Part shown: in pieces, positions 1 to 13,332 of the stretch
How the letters are laid out: every line of letters starts with the position of its first letter
Numbering within the stretch: the stretch's first letter is position 1
Source: Pampus argenteus
Lineage: Eukaryota > Chordata > Actinopteri > Scombriformes > Stromateidae
Reading direction: 5' to 3'
Length of the DNA stretch: 64,000 nt
NCBI GenBank assembly: GCA_036937835.1
Contig: CM072876.1
Span: 18,164,001-18,228,000 of the forward strand
Position numbers and translations under genes: made by a program
Notes under the pieces: generated by a model
Told to the model about the DNA's origin: nothing
Databases searched by the model: none
Seen by the model: only the letters and a program-made list of their open reading frames with translations

Positions 1-694
1 TTTGCCATCAACAAGTAACTGATTTCTAATGATTAGGAGCAAAAAACTCACTTCTGAGAGCTTCCTGCAGCTTTTACTGTAACATTTGTAAAAAATAGCT
101 TTCTCTCGGCGAGAGAAGGCCAAAACTGACAACTACTGTTTTTCTTAAACAAGGAGCAATATTTTCAATCAAAACCATGTTTGCCATCAACAAGTAACTG
201 ATTTCTAATGATTAGGAGCAAAAAACTCACTTCTGAGAGCTTCCTGCAGCTTTTACTGTAACATTTGTAAAAATAGCTTTCTCTCAGGCCAAAACTGACA
301 ACTACAGTTTTTCTTAAACAAGGAGCAATATTTTCAATCAAAACCATGTTTGCCATCAACAAGTAACTGATTTCTAATGATTGGACCATAAAACTCACTT
401 CTGAGAGCTTCCTGCAGCTTTTACTGTAACATTTGTAAAAATAGCTTTCTCTCAGGCCAAAACTGACAACTACAGTTTTTCTTAAACAAGGAGCAATATT
501 TTCAATCAAAACCATGTTTGCCATCAACAACTAACTGATTTCTAATGATTAGGAGCAAAAATCTCACTTCTGAGAACTTCCTGCAGCTTTTACTGTAACA
601 TTTGTAAAAATAGCTTTCTCTCGGCGAGAGAAGGCCAAAACTGACAACTACAGTTTTTCTTAAACAAGGAGCAATATTTTCAATCAAAACCATG
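1..694 (+). repeat. Mixed entry block: 179, 169, 168 and 178-bp monomers
   Basis: Four monomers start at 1, 180, 349 and 517. The first has one extra A in the A-tract near 90. The second and third lack the 9-bp dyad segment, as class B does, but otherwise carry class A polymorphisms. The third also carries GATTGGACCATAAAACTC, a one-base-shorter variant that otherwise occurs only in region 2 (near 30,409, 33,660, 36,230, 41,022, 43,590 and 49,275). The block therefore mixes signatures of both regions. Because the 168-bp monomer is a multiple of three, a meaningless 121-codon minus-strand open frame runs through it. Confidence 0.9.
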
Positions 695-3364
695 TTTGCC
701 ATCAACAAGTAACTGATTTCTAATGATTAGGACCAAAAAACTCACTTCTGAGAGCTTCCTGCAGCTTTTACTGTAACATTTGTAAAAATAGCTTTCTCTC
801 GGCGAGAGAAGGCCAAAACTGACAACTACAGTTTTTCTTAAACAAGGAGCAATATTTTCAATCAAAACCATGTTTCCCATCAACAACTAACTGATTTCTA
901 ATGATTAGGAGCAAAAATCTCACTTCTGAGAACTTCCTGCAGCTTTTACTGTAACATTTGTAAAAATAGCTTTCTCTCGGCGAGAGAAGGCCAAAACTGA
1001 CAACTACAGTTTTTCTTAAACAAGGAGCAATATTTTCAATCAAAACCATGTTTGCCATCAACAAGTAACTGATTTCTAATGATTAGGACCAAACAACTCA
1101 CTTCTGAGAGCTTCCTGCAGCTTTTACTGTAACATTTGTAAAAATAGCTTTCTCTCGGCGAGAGAAGCCCAAAACTGACAACTACAGTTTTTCTTAAACA
1201 AGGAGCAATATTTTCAATCAAAACCATGTTTGCCATCAACAAGTAACTGATTTCTAATGATTAGGAGCAAAAATCTCACTTCTGAGAACTTCCTGCAGCT
1301 TTTACTGTAACATTTGTAAAAATAGCTTTCTCTCGGCGAGAGAAGGCCAAAATTGACAACTACAGTCTTTCTTAAACAAGGAGCAATATTTTCAATCCAA
1401 ACCACGTTTGCCATCAACAAGTAACTGATTTCTAATGATTAGGACCAAAAAACTCACTTCTGAGAGCTTCCTGCAGCTTTTACTGTAACATTTGTAAAAA
1501 TAGCTTTCTCTCGGCGAGAGAAGGCCAAAACTGACAACTACAGTTTTTCTTAAACAAGGAGCAATATTTTCAATCAAAACCATGTTTGCCATCAACAAGT
1601 AACTGTTTTCTAATGATTAGGAGCAAAAAGCTCAGTTCTGAGAGCTTTCTGCAGCTTTTACTGTAACATTTTTAAAAATAGCTTTCTCTCGGCGAGAGAA
1701 AGCCAAAACTGACAACTACAGTTTTTCTTAAACAAGGAGCAATATTTTCAATCAAAACCATGTTTGCCATCAACAACTAACTGATTTCTAATGATTAGGA
1801 GCAAAAAACTCACTTCTGAGAGCTTCCTAGAGCTTTTACTGTAACATTTGTAAAAATAGCTTTCTCTCGGCGAGAGAAGGCCAAAACTGACAACTACAGT
1901 TTTTCTTAAACAAGGAGCAATATTTTCAATCAAAACCATTTTTGCCATCAACAAGTAACTGATTTCTAATGATTAGGACCAAAAAACATACTTCTGAGAA
2001 CTTCCTGCAGCTTTTAATGTAACATTTGTAAAAATAGCTTTCTCTCGGCGAGAGAAGGCCAAAACTGACAACTACAGTTTTTCTTAAACAAGGAGCAATA
2101 TTTTCAATCAAAACCATGTTTGCCATCAACAACTAACTGATTTCTAATGATTAGGACCAAAAGACTCACTTCTGAGAGCTTCCTGCAGCTTTTACTGTAA
2201 CATTTGTAAAAATAGCTTTCTCTCGGCGAGAGAAGGCCAAAACTGACAACTACAGTTTTTCTTAAACAAGGAGCAATATTTTCAATCAAAACCATGTTTG
2301 CCATCAACAAGTAACTGATTTCTAATGATTAGGACCAAAAAGCTCAGTTCTGAGAGCTTCCTGCAGCTTTTACTGTAACATTTGTAAAAATAGCTTTCTC
2401 TCGGCGAGAGAAGGCCAAAACTGACAACTACAGTTTTTCTCAAACAAGGAGCAATATTTTCAATCAATACCATGTTTGCCATCAACAACTAACTGATGTC
2501 TAATGATTAGGAGCAAAAATCTCACTTCTGAGAACTTCCTGCAGCTTTTACTGTAACATTTGTAAAAATAGCTTTCTCTCGGCGAGAGAAGGCCAAAACT
2601 GACAACTACAGTTTTTCTTAAACAAGGAGCAATATTTTCAATCAAAACCATGTTTGCCATCAACAACTAACTGATTTCTAATGATTAGGACCAAAAGACT
2701 CACTTCTGAGAGCTTCCTGCAGCTTTTACTGTAACATTTGTAAAAATAGCTTTCTCTCGGCGAGAGAAGGCCAAAACTGACAACTACAGTTTTTCTTAAA
2801 CAAGGAGCAATATTTTCAATCAAAACCATGTTTGCCATCAACAAGTAACTGATTTCTAATGATTAGGACCAAAAAACTCACTTCTGAGAGCTTCCTGCAG
2901 CTTTTACTGTAACATTTGTAAAAATAGCTTTCTCTCGGCGAGAGAAGGCCAAAACTGACAACTACAGTTTTTCTTAAACAAGGAGCAATATTTTCAATCA
3001 AAACCATGTTTGCCATCAACAAGTAACTGTTTTCTAATGATTAGGAGCAAGAAGCTCAGTTCTGAGAGCTTTCTGCAGCTTTTACTGTAACATTTGTAAA
3101 AATAGCTTTCTCTCGGCGAGAGAAGGCCAAAACTGACAACTACAGTTTTTCTCAAACAAGGAGCAATATTTTCAATCAATACCATGTTTGCCATCAACAA
3201 CTAACTGATGTCTAATGATTAGGAGCAAAAATCTCACTTCTGAGAACTTCCTGCAGCTTTTACTGTAACATTTGTAAAAATAGCTTTCTCTCGGCGAGAG
3301 AAGGCCAAAACGGACAACTACAGTTTTTCTTAAACAAGGAGCAATATTTTCAATCAAAACCATG
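695..3364 (+). repeat. HOR-A copy 0, partial and diverged (15 monomers of 178 bp)
   Basis: All units here are class A. From about 1,051 to 2,650 the order of diagnostic variants matches 5,136-6,735 at a constant offset of 4,085 bp: GGACCAAACAACTC near 1,085, the AATTGACAAC/CAGTCTTTC/CCAAACCACG monomer near 1,350-1,405, TTTTTAAAAATAG near 1,670, CCTAGAGC near 1,828 and TTTTAATGTAAC near 2,014. Bases 695-1,050 match less well. From about 2,650 to 3,364 the monomer order departs from the downstream copies, which have a different set of three monomers there. Confidence 0.85.
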
Positions 3365-6300
3365 TTTGCCATCAACAAGTAACTGATTTCTAATGATTAG
3401 GAGCAAAAAACTCACTTCTGAGAGCTTCCTGCAGCTTTTACTGTAACATTTGTAAAAATAGCTTTCTCTCGGCGAGAGAAGGCCAAAACTGACAACTACT
3501 GTTTTTCTTAAACAAGGAGCAATATTTTCAATCAAAACCATGTTTGCCATCAACAAGTAACTGATTTCTAATGATTAGGAGCAAAAAACTCACTTCTGAG
3601 AGCTTCCTGCAGCTTTTACTGTAACATTTGTAAAAATAGCTTTCTCTCAGGCCAAAACTGACAACTACAGTTTTTCTTAAACAAGGAGCAATATTTTCAA
3701 TCAAAACCATGTTTGCCATCAACAACTAACTGATTTCTAATGATTAGGAGCAAAAATCTCACTTCTGAGAACTTCCTGCAGCTTTTACTGTAACATTTGT
3801 AAAAATAGCTTTCTCTCGGCGGGAGAAGGCCAAAACTGACATCTACAGTTTTTCTTAAACAAGGAGCAATATTTTCAATCAAAACCATGTTTGCCATCAA
3901 CAAGTAACTGATTACTAATGATTAGGAGCACAAAACTCACTTCTGAGAGCTTCCTGCAGCTTTTACTGTAACATTTGTAAAAATAGCTTTCTCTCGGCGA
4001 GAGAAGGCCAAAACTGACAACTACAGTTTTTCTTAAACAAGGAGCAATATTTTCAATCAAAACCATGTTTGCCATCAACAACTAACTGATTTCTAATAAT
4101 TAGGACCAAAAAACATACTTCTGAGAACTTCCTGCAGCTTTTACTGTAACATTTGTAAAAATAGCTTTCTCTCGGCGAGAGAAGGCCAAAACTGACAACT
4201 ACAGTTTTTCTTAAACAAGGAGCAATATTTTAAATCAAAACCATGTTTGCCATCAACAAGTAACTGTTTTCTAATGATTAGGAGCAAAAAGCTCAGTTCT
4301 GAGAGCTTTCTGCAGCTTTTACTGTAACATTTTTAAAAATAGCTTTCTCTCGGCGAGAGAAAGCCAAAACTGACAACTACAGTTTTTCTTAAACAAGGAG
4401 CAATATTTTCAATCAAAACCATGTTTGCCATCAACAAGTAACTGATTTCTAATGATTAGGAGCAAAAAACTCACTTCTGAGAGCTTCCTAGAGCTTTTAC
4501 TGTAACATTTGTAAAAATAGCTTTCTCTCGGCGAGAGAAGGCCAAAACTGACAACTACAGTTTTTCTTAAACAAGGAGCAATATTTTCAATCAAAACCAT
4601 TTTTGCCATCAACAAGTAACTGATTTCTAATGATTAGGACCAAAAAACATACTTCTGAGAACTTCCTGCAGCTTTTAATGTAACATTTGTAAAAATAGCT
4701 TTCTCTCGGCGAGAGAAGGCCAAAACTGACAACTACAGTTTTTCTTAAACAAGGAGCAATATTTTCAATCAAAACCATGTTTGCCATCAACAACTAACTG
4801 ATTTCTAATGATTAGGACCAAAAGACTCACTTCTGAGAGCTTCCTGCAGCTTTTACTGTAACATTTGTAAAAATAGCTTTCTCTCGGCGAGAGAAGGCCA
4901 AAACTGACAACTACAGTTTTTCTTAAACAAGGAGCAATATTTTCAATCAAAACCATGTTTCCCATCAACAACTAACTGATTTCTAATGATTAGGACCAAA
5001 AAACTCACTTCTGAGAACTTCCTGCAGCTTTTACTGTAACATTTGTAAAAATAGCTTTCTCTCGGCGAGAGAAGGCCAAAACTGACAACTACAGTTTTTC
5101 TTAAACAAGGAGCAATATTTTCAATCAAAACCATGTTTGCCATCAACAAGTAACTGATTTCTAATGATTAGGACCAAACAACTCACTTCTGAGAGCTTCC
5201 TGCAGCTTTTACTGTAACATTTGTAAAAATAGCTTTCTCTCGGCGAGAGAAGCCCAAAACTGACAACTACAGTTTTTCTTAAACAAGGAGCAATATTTTC
5301 AATCAAAACCATGTTTGCCATCAACAACTAACTGATTTCTAATGATTAGGAGCAAAAATCTCACTTCTGAGAACTTCCTGCAGCTTTTACTGTAACATTT
5401 GTAAAAATAGCTTTCTCTCGGCGAGAGAAGGCCAAAATTGACAACTACAGTCTTTCTTAAACAAGGAGCAATATTTTCAATCCAAACCACGTTTGCCATC
5501 AACAAGTAACTGATTTCTAATGATTAGGACCAAAAAACTCACTTCTGAGAGCTTCCTGCAGCTTTTACTGTAACATTTGTAAAAATAGCTTTCTCTCGGC
5601 GAGAGAAGGCCAAAACTGACAACTACAGTTTTTCTTAAACAAGGAGCAATATTTTCAATCAAAACCATGTTTGCCATCAACAAGTAACTGTTTTCTAATG
5701 ATTAGGAGCAAAAAGCTCAGTTCTGAGAGCTTTCTGCAGCTTTTACTGTAACATTTTTAAAAATAGCTTTCTCTCGGCGAGAGAAAGCCAAAACTGACAA
5801 CTACAGTTTTTCTTAAACAAGGAGCAATATTTTCAATCAAAACCATGTTTGCCATCAACAACTAACTGATTTCTAATGATTAGGAGCAAAAAACTCACTT
5901 CTGAGAGCTTCCTAGAGCTTTTACTGTAACATTTGTAAAAATAGCTTTCTCTCGGCGAGAGAAGGCCAAAACTGACAACTACAGTTTTTCTTAAACAAGG
6001 AGCAATATTTTCAATCAAAACCATTTTTGCCATCAACAAGTAACTGATTTCTAATGATTAGGACCAAAAAACATACTTCTGAGAACTTCCTGCAGCTTTT
6101 AATGTAACATTTGTAAAAATAGCTTTCTCTCGGCGAGAGAAGGCCAAAACTGACAACTACAGTTTTTCTTAAACAAGGAGCAATATTTTCAATCAAAACC
6201 ATGTTTGCCATCAACAACTAACTGATTTCTAATGATTAGGACCAAAAGACTCACTTCTGAGAGCTTCCTGCAGCTTTTACTGTAACATTTGTAAAAATAG

Positions 6301-7262
6301 CTTTCTCTCGGCGAGAGAAGGCCAAAACTGACAACTACAGTTTTTCTTAAACAAGGAGCAATATTTTCAATCAAAACCATGTTTGCCATCAACAAGTAAC
6401 TGATTTCTAATGATTAGGACCAAAAAGCTCAGTTCTGAGAGCTTCCTGCAGCTTTTACTGTAACATTTGTAAAAATAGCTTTCTCTCGGCGAGAGAATGC
6501 CAAAACTGACAACTACAGTTTTTCTCAAACAAGGAGCAATATTTTCAATCAATACCATGTTTGCCATCAACAACTAACTGATGTCTAATGATTAGGAGCA
6601 AAAATCTCACTTCTGAGAACTTCCTGCAGCTTTTACTGTAACATTTGTAAAAATAGCTTTCTCTCGGCGAGAGAAGGCCAAAACTGACAACTACAGTTTT
6701 TCTTAAACAAAGAGCAATATTTTCAATCAAAACCATGTTTGCCATCAACAAGTAACTGATTTCTAATGATTAGGACCAAAAAACATACTTCTGAGAACTT
6801 CCTGCAGCTTTTACTGTAACATTTGTAAAAATAGCTTTCTCTCAGGCCAAAACTGACAACTACAGTTTTTCTTAAACAAGGAGCAATATTTTCAATCAAA
6901 ACCATGTTTGCCATCAACAACTAACTGATTTCTAATGATTAGGAGCAAAAATCTCACTTCTGAGAACTTCCTGCAGCTTTTACTGTAACATTTGTAAAAA
7001 TAGCTTTCTCTCGGCGAGAGAAGGCCAAAACTGACAACTACAGTTTTTCTTAAACAAGGAGCAATATTTTCAATCAAAACCATGTTTGCCATCAACAAGT
7101 AACTGATTTCTAATGATTAGGAGCAAAAAACTCACTTCTGAGAGCTTCCTGCAGCTTTTACTGTAACATTTGTAAAAATAGCTTTCTCTCGGCGAGAGAA
7201 GGCCAAAACTGACAACTACTGTTTTTCTTAAACAAGGAGCAATATTTTCAATCAAAACCATG
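3365..7262 (+). repeat. HOR-A copy 1, 3,898-bp higher-order unit (about 22 monomers)
   Basis: The unit is composed of 178-bp monomers plus two 169-bp ones (near 3,543 and 6,738). 20 x 178 plus 2 x 169 equals 3,898. Its variant order is repeated at 7,263 onwards at a constant offset. Markers include GACAACTACTG near 3,487, the GGCGGGAGAAGG arm mutation near 3,820, GATTACTAATG with GCACAAAACTC near 3,912, AATATTTTAAATC near 4,230, CCTAGAGC near 4,487 and 5,911, CATGTTTCCC near 4,955, and GAGAGAATGCC near 6,493. An internal 8-monomer duplication of 1,424 bp relates about 4,424-4,985 to 5,848-6,409. Confidence 0.92.
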
Positions 7263-10200
7263 TTTGCCATCAACAAGTAACTGATTTCTAATGATTAGGA
7301 GCAAAAAACTCACTTCTGAGAGCTTCCTGCAGCTTTTACTGTAACATTTGTAAAAATAGCTTTCTCTCGGCGAGAGAAGGCCAAAACTGACAACTACTGT
7401 TTTTCTTAAACAAGGAGCAATATTTTCAATCAAAACCATGTTTGCCATCAACAAGTAACTGATTTCTAATGATTAGGAGCAAAAAACTCACTTCTGAGAG
7501 CTTCCTGCAGCTTTTACTGTAACATTTGTAAAAATAGCTTTCTCTCAGGCCAAAACTGACAACTACAGTTTTTCTTAAACAAGGAGCAATATTTTCAATC
7601 AAAACCATGTTTGCCATCAACAACTAACTGATTTCTAATGATTAGGAGCAAAAATCTCACTTCTGAGAACTTCCTGCAGCTTTTACTGTAACATTTGTAA
7701 AAATAGCTTTCTCTCGGCGGGAGAAGGCCAAAACTGACATCTACAGTTTTTCTTAAACAAGGAGCAATATTTTCAATCAAAACCATGTTTGCCATCAACA
7801 AGTAACTGATTACTAATGATTAGGAGCACAAAACTCACTTCTGAGAGCTTCCTGCAGCTTTTACTGTAACATTTGTAAAAATAGCTTTCTCTCGGCGAGA
7901 GAAGGCCAAAACTGACAACTACAGTTTTTCTTAAACAAGGAGCAATATTTTCAATCAAAACCATGTTTGCCATCAACAACTAACTGATTTCTAATAATTA
8001 GGACCAAAAAACATACTTCTGAGAACTTCCTGCAGCTTTTACTGTAACATTTGTAAAAATAGCTTTCTCTCGGCGAGAGAAGGCCAAAACTGACAACTAC
8101 AGTTTTTCTTAAACAAGGAGCAATATTTTAAATCAAAACCATGTTTGCCATCAACAAGTAACTGTTTTCTAATGATTAGGAGCAAAAAGCTCAGTTCTGA
8201 GAGCTTTCTGCAGCTTTTACTGTAACATTTTTAAAAATAGCTTTCTCTCGGCGAGAGAAAGCCAAAACTGACAACTACAGTTTTTCTTAAACAAGGAGCA
8301 ATATTTTCAATCAAAACCATGTTTGCCATCAACAAGTAACTGATTTCTAATGATTAGGAGCAAAAAACTCACTTCTGAGAGCTTCCTAGAGCTTTTACTG
8401 TAACATTTGTAAAAATAGCTTTCTCTCGGCGAGAGAAGGCCAAAACTGACAACTACAGTTTTTCTTAAACAAGGAGCAATATTTTCAATCAAAACCATTT
8501 TTGCCATCAACAAGTAACTGATTTCTAATGATTAGGACCAAAAAACATACTTCTGAGAACTTCCTGCAGCTTTTAATGTAACATTTGTAAAAATAGCTTT
8601 CTCTCGGCGAGAGAAGGCCAAAACTGACAACTACAGTTTTTCTTAAACAAGGAGCAATATTTTCAATCAAAACCATGTTTGCCATCAACAACTAACTGAT
8701 TTCTAATGATTAGGACCAAAAGACTCACTTCTGAGAGCTTCCTGCAGCTTTTACTGTAACATTTGTAAAAATAGCTTTCTCTCGGCGAGAGAAGGCCAAA
8801 ACTGACAACTACAGTTTTTCTTAAACAAGGAGCAATATTTTCAATCAAAACCATGTTTCCCATCAACAACTAACTGATTTCTAATGATTAGGACCAAAAA
8901 ACTCACTTCTGAGAACTTCCTGCAGCTTTTACTGTAACATTTGTAAAAATAGCTTTCTCTCGGCGAGAGAAGGCCAAAACTGACAACTACAGTTTTTCTT
9001 AAACAAGGAGCAATATTTTCAATCAAAACCATGTTTGCCATCAACAAGTAACTGATTTCTAATGATTAGGACCAAACAACTCACTTCTGAGAGCTTCCTG
9101 CAGCTTTTACTGTAACATTTGTAAAAATAGCTTTCTCTCGGCGAGAGAAGCCCAAAACTGACAACTACAGTTTTTCTTAAACAAGGAGCAATATTTTCAA
9201 TCAAAACCATGTTTGCCATCAACAACTAACTGATTTCTAATGATTAGGAGCAAAAATCTCACTTCTGAGAACTTCCTGCAGCTTTTACTGTAACATTTGT
9301 AAAAATAGCTTTCTCTCGGCGAGAGAAGGCCAAAATTGACAACTACAGTCTTTCTTAAACAAGGAGCAATATTTTCAATCCAAACCACGTTTGCCATCAA
9401 CAAGTAACTGATTTCTAATGATTAGGACCAAAAAACTCACTTCTGAGAGCTTCCTGCAGCTTTTACTGTAACATTTGTAAAAATAGCTTTCTCTCGGCGA
9501 GAGAAGGCCAAAACTGACAACTACAGTTTTTCTTAAACAAGGAGCAATATTTTCAATCAAAACCATGTTTGCCATCAACAAGTAACTGTTTTCTAATGAT
9601 TAGGAGCAAAAAGCTCAGTTCTGAGAGCTTTCTGCAGCTTTTACTGTAACATTTTTAAAAATAGCTTTCTCTCGGCGAGAGAAAGCCAAAACTGACAACT
9701 ACAGTTTTTCTTAAACAAGGAGCAATATTTTCAATCAAAACCATGTTTGCCATCAACAACTAACTGATTTCTAATGATTAGGAGCAAAAAACTCACTTCT
9801 GAGAGCTTCCTAGAGCTTTTACTGTAACATTTGTAAAAATAGCTTTCTCTCGGCGAGAGAAGGCCAAAACTGACAACTACAGTTTTTCTTAAACAAGGAG
9901 CAATATTTTCAATCAAAACCATTTTTGCCATCAACAAGTAACTGATTTCTAATGATTAGGACCAAAAAACATACTTCTGAGAACTTCCTGCAGCTTTTAA
10001 TGTAACATTTGTAAAAATAGCTTTCTCTCGGCGAGAGAAGGCCAAAACTGACAACTACAGTTTTTCTTAAACAAGGAGCAATATTTTCAATCAAAACCAT
10101 GTTTGCCATCAACAACTAACTGATTTCTAATGATTAGGACCAAAAGACTCACTTCTGAGAGCTTCCTGCAGCTTTTACTGTAACATTTGTAAAAATAGCT

Positions 10201-10982
10201 TTCTCTCGGCGAGAGAAGGCCAAAACTGACAACTACAGTTTTTCTTAAACAAGGAGCAATATTTTCAATCAAAACCATGTTTGCCATCAACAAGTAACTG
10301 ATTTCTAATGATTAGGACCAAAAAGCTCAGTTCTGAGAGCTTCCTGCAGCTTTTACTGTAACATTTGTAAAAATAGCTTTCTCTCGGCGAGAGAATGCCA
10401 AAACTGACAACTACAGTTTTTCTCAAACAAGGAGCAATATTTTCAATCAATACCATGTTTGCCATCAACAACTAACTGATGTCTAATGATTAGGAGCAAA
10501 AATCTCACTTCTGAGAACTTCCTGCAGCTTTTACTGTAACATTTGTAAAAATAGCTTTCTCTCGGCGAGAGAAGGCCAAAACTGACAACTACAGTTTTTC
10601 TTAAACAAAGAGCAATATTTTCAATCAAAACCATGTTTGCCATCAACAAGTAACTGATTTCTAATGATTAGGACCAAAAAACATACTTCTGAGAACTTCC
10701 TGCAGCTTTTACTGTAACATTTGTAAAAATAGCTTTCTCTCAGGCCAAAACTGACAACTACAGTTTTTCTTAAACAAGGAGCAATATTTTCAATCAAAAC
10801 CATGTTTGCCATCAACAACTAACTGATTTCTAATGATTAGGAGCAAAAATCTCACTTCTGAGAACTTCCTGCAGCTTTTACTGTAACATTTGTAAAAATA
10901 GCTTTCTCTCGGCGAGAGAAGGCCAAAACTGACAACTACAGTTTTTCTTAAACAAAGAGCAATATTTTCAATCAAAACCATG
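7263..10982 (+). repeat. HOR-A copy 2 (offset 3,898 bp from copy 1)
   Basis: All markers of copy 1 recur here in the same order: GGCGGGAGAAGG near 7,718, GATTACTAATG near 7,810, CCTAGAGC near 8,386 and 9,809, CATGTTTCCC near 8,853, and GAGAGAATGCC near 10,391. Correspondence holds to about 10,980 with rare differences, such as AACAAAGAGC near 10,955 where copy 1 has AACAAGGAGC. After that the order diverges one monomer short of a full unit. Confidence 0.92.
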
Positions 10983-11694
10983 TTTGCCATCAACAAGTAA
11001 CTGATTTCTAATGATTAGGAGCAAAAAGCTCAGTTCTGAGAGCTTTCTGCAGCTTTTACTGTAACATTTGTAAAAATAGCTTTCTCTCGGCGAGAGAAGG
11101 CCAAAACTGACAACTACAGTTTTTCTTAAACAAGGAGCAATATTTTCAATTAAAACCATGTTTGCCATCAACAAGTAACTGATTTCTAATGATTAGGAGC
11201 AAAAAGCTCAGTTCTGAGAGCTTTCTGCAGCTTTTACTGTAACATTTGTAAAAATAGCTTTCTCTCGGCGAGAGAAGGCCAAAACTGACAACTACAGTTT
11301 TTCTTAAACAAGGAGCAATATTTTCAATCAAAACCATTTTTGCCATCAACAAGTAACTGATTTCTAATGATTAGGACCAAAAAACATACTTCTGAGAACT
11401 TCCTGCAGCTTTTAATGTAACATTTGAAAAAATAGCTTTCTCTCGGCGAGAGAAGCCCAAAACTGACAACTACAGTTTTTCTTAAACAAGGAGCAATATT
11501 TTCAATCAAAACCATGTTTGCCATCAACAACTAACTGATTTCTAATGATTAGGACCAAAAGACTCACTTCTGAGAGCTTCCTGCAGCTTTTACTGTAACA
11601 TTTGTAAAAATAGCTTTCTCTCGGCGAGAGAAGGCCAAAACTGACAACTACAGTTTTTCTTAAACAAGGAGCAATATTTTCAATCAAAACCATG
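10983..11694 (+). repeat. Class A monomers linking HOR-A to the 1,069-bp repeat
   Basis: Four 178-bp monomers. The stretch from about 11,161 to 11,694 (with TTTGAAAAAATAGC near 11,424 and TTTTAATGTAAC near 11,412) recurs at about 13,477-14,010 at an offset of 2,316 bp, showing that it was copied together with the intervening sequence. Confidence 0.8.
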
Positions 11695-13332
11695 TTTGCC
11701 ATCAACAAGTAACTGATTTCTAATGATTAGGACCAAAAAACTCACTTCTGAGAGCTTCCTGCAGCTTTTACTGTAACATTTGTAAAAATAGCTTTCTCTC
11801 GGCGAGAGAAGGCCAAAACTGACAACTACAGTTTTTTTTAAACAAGGAGCAATATTTTCAATCAAAACCATGTTTGCCATCAACAAGTAACTGTTTTCTA
11901 ATGATTAGGAGCAAAAAGCTCAGTTCTGAGAGCTTTCTGCAGCTTTTAACTGTAACATTTGTAAAAATAGCTTTCTCTCGGCGAGAGAAGGCCAAAACTG
12001 ACAACTACAGTTTTTCTCAAACAAGGAGCAATATTTTCAATCAAAACCATGTTTGCCATCAACAAGTAACTGATTTCTAATGATTAGGAGCAAAAAACTC
12101 ACTTCTGAGAGCTTCCTGCAGCTTTTACTGTAACATTTGTAAAAATAGCTTTCTCTCGGCGAGAGAAGGCCAAAACTGACAACTACAGTTTTTCTTAAAC
12201 AACAAGCAATATTTTCAATCAAAACCATGTTTGCCATCAACAAGTAACTGATTTCTAATGATTAGGACCAAAAAACATACTTCTGAGAGCTTCCTGCAGC
12301 TTTTACTGTAACATTTGTAAAAATAGCTTTCTCTCGGCGAGAGAAGGCCAAAACTGACAACTACAGTTTTTCTTAAACAAGGAGCAATATTTTCAATCAA
12401 AACCATGTTTGCCATCAACAAGTAACTGTTTTCTAATGATTAGGAGCAAAAAGCTCAGTTCTGAGAGCTTTCTGCAGCTTTTACTGTAACATTTGTAAAA
12501 ATAGCTTTCTCTCGGCGAGAGAAGGCCAAAACTGACAACTACAGTTTTTCTCAAACAAGGAGCAATATTTTCAATCAATACCATGTTTGCCATCAACAAC
12601 TAACTGATGTCTAATGATTAGGAGCAAAAATCTCACTTCTGAGAACTTCCTGCAGCTTTTACTGTAACATTTGTAAAAATAGCTTTCTCTCGGCGAGAGA
12701 AGGCCAAAACGGACAACTACAGTTTTTCTTAAACAAGGAGCAATATTTTCAATCAAAACCATGTTTGCCATCAACAAGTAACTGATTTCTAATGATTAGG
12801 ACCAAAAAACTCACTTCTGAGAGCTTCCTGCAGCTTTTACTGTAACATTTGTAAAAATAGCTTTCTCTCGGCGAGAGAAGGCCAAAACTGACAACTACAG
12901 TTTTTTTTAAACAAGGAGCAATATTTTCAATCAAAACCATGTTTGCCATCAACAAGTAACTGTTTTCTAATGATTAGGAGCAAAAAGCTCAGTTCTGAGA
13001 GCTTTCTGCAGCTTTTAACTGTAACATTTGTAAAAATAGCTTTCTCTCGGCGAGAGAAGGCCAAAACTGACAACTACAGTTTTTCTCAAACAAGGAGCAA
13101 TATTTTCAATCAAAACCATGTTTGCCATCAACAAGTAACTGATTTCTAATGATTAGGAGCAAAAAACTCACTTCTGAGAGCTTCCTGCAGCTTTTACTGT
13201 AACATTTGTAAAAATAGCTTTCTCTCGGCGAGAGAAGGCCAAAACTGACAACTACAGTTTTTCTTAAACAACAAGCAATATTTTCAATCAAAACCATGTT
13301 TGCCATCAACAAGTAACTGATTTCTAATGATT
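11695..13332 (+). repeat. 1,069-bp (six-monomer) tandem duplication
   Basis: Bases 11,695-12,763 are followed by a second copy starting at 12,764. Shared oddities are an eight-T run CAGTTTTTTTTAAAC (near 11,828 and 12,897), a one-base insertion CTTTTAACTGTAAC (near 11,943 and 13,012) and AACAACAAGCAAT (near 12,200 and 13,269). The insertion makes the period 6 x 178 + 1. Correspondence is clear for about three monomers and fades after about 13,330. The one-base insertion also opens a 68-codon plus-strand frame in both copies, which is not a gene. Confidence 0.88.

Noticed and set aside
165..530. A 121-codon minus-strand open frame and hundreds of 65-84-codon relatives as small protein genes
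   Set aside because: They repeat once per satellite monomer, overlap each other by 28 bp, usually begin at a TTG rather than ATG, and end because the monomer length is not a multiple of three. Substitutions show no coding pattern by eye and no protein family is recognisable.
11874..12080. Plus-strand 68-codon open frames at 11,874-12,080 and 12,943-13,149
   Set aside because: They exist only because of a one-base insertion (CTTTTAACTG) shared by the two copies of the 1,069-bp duplication. They are satellite sequence.
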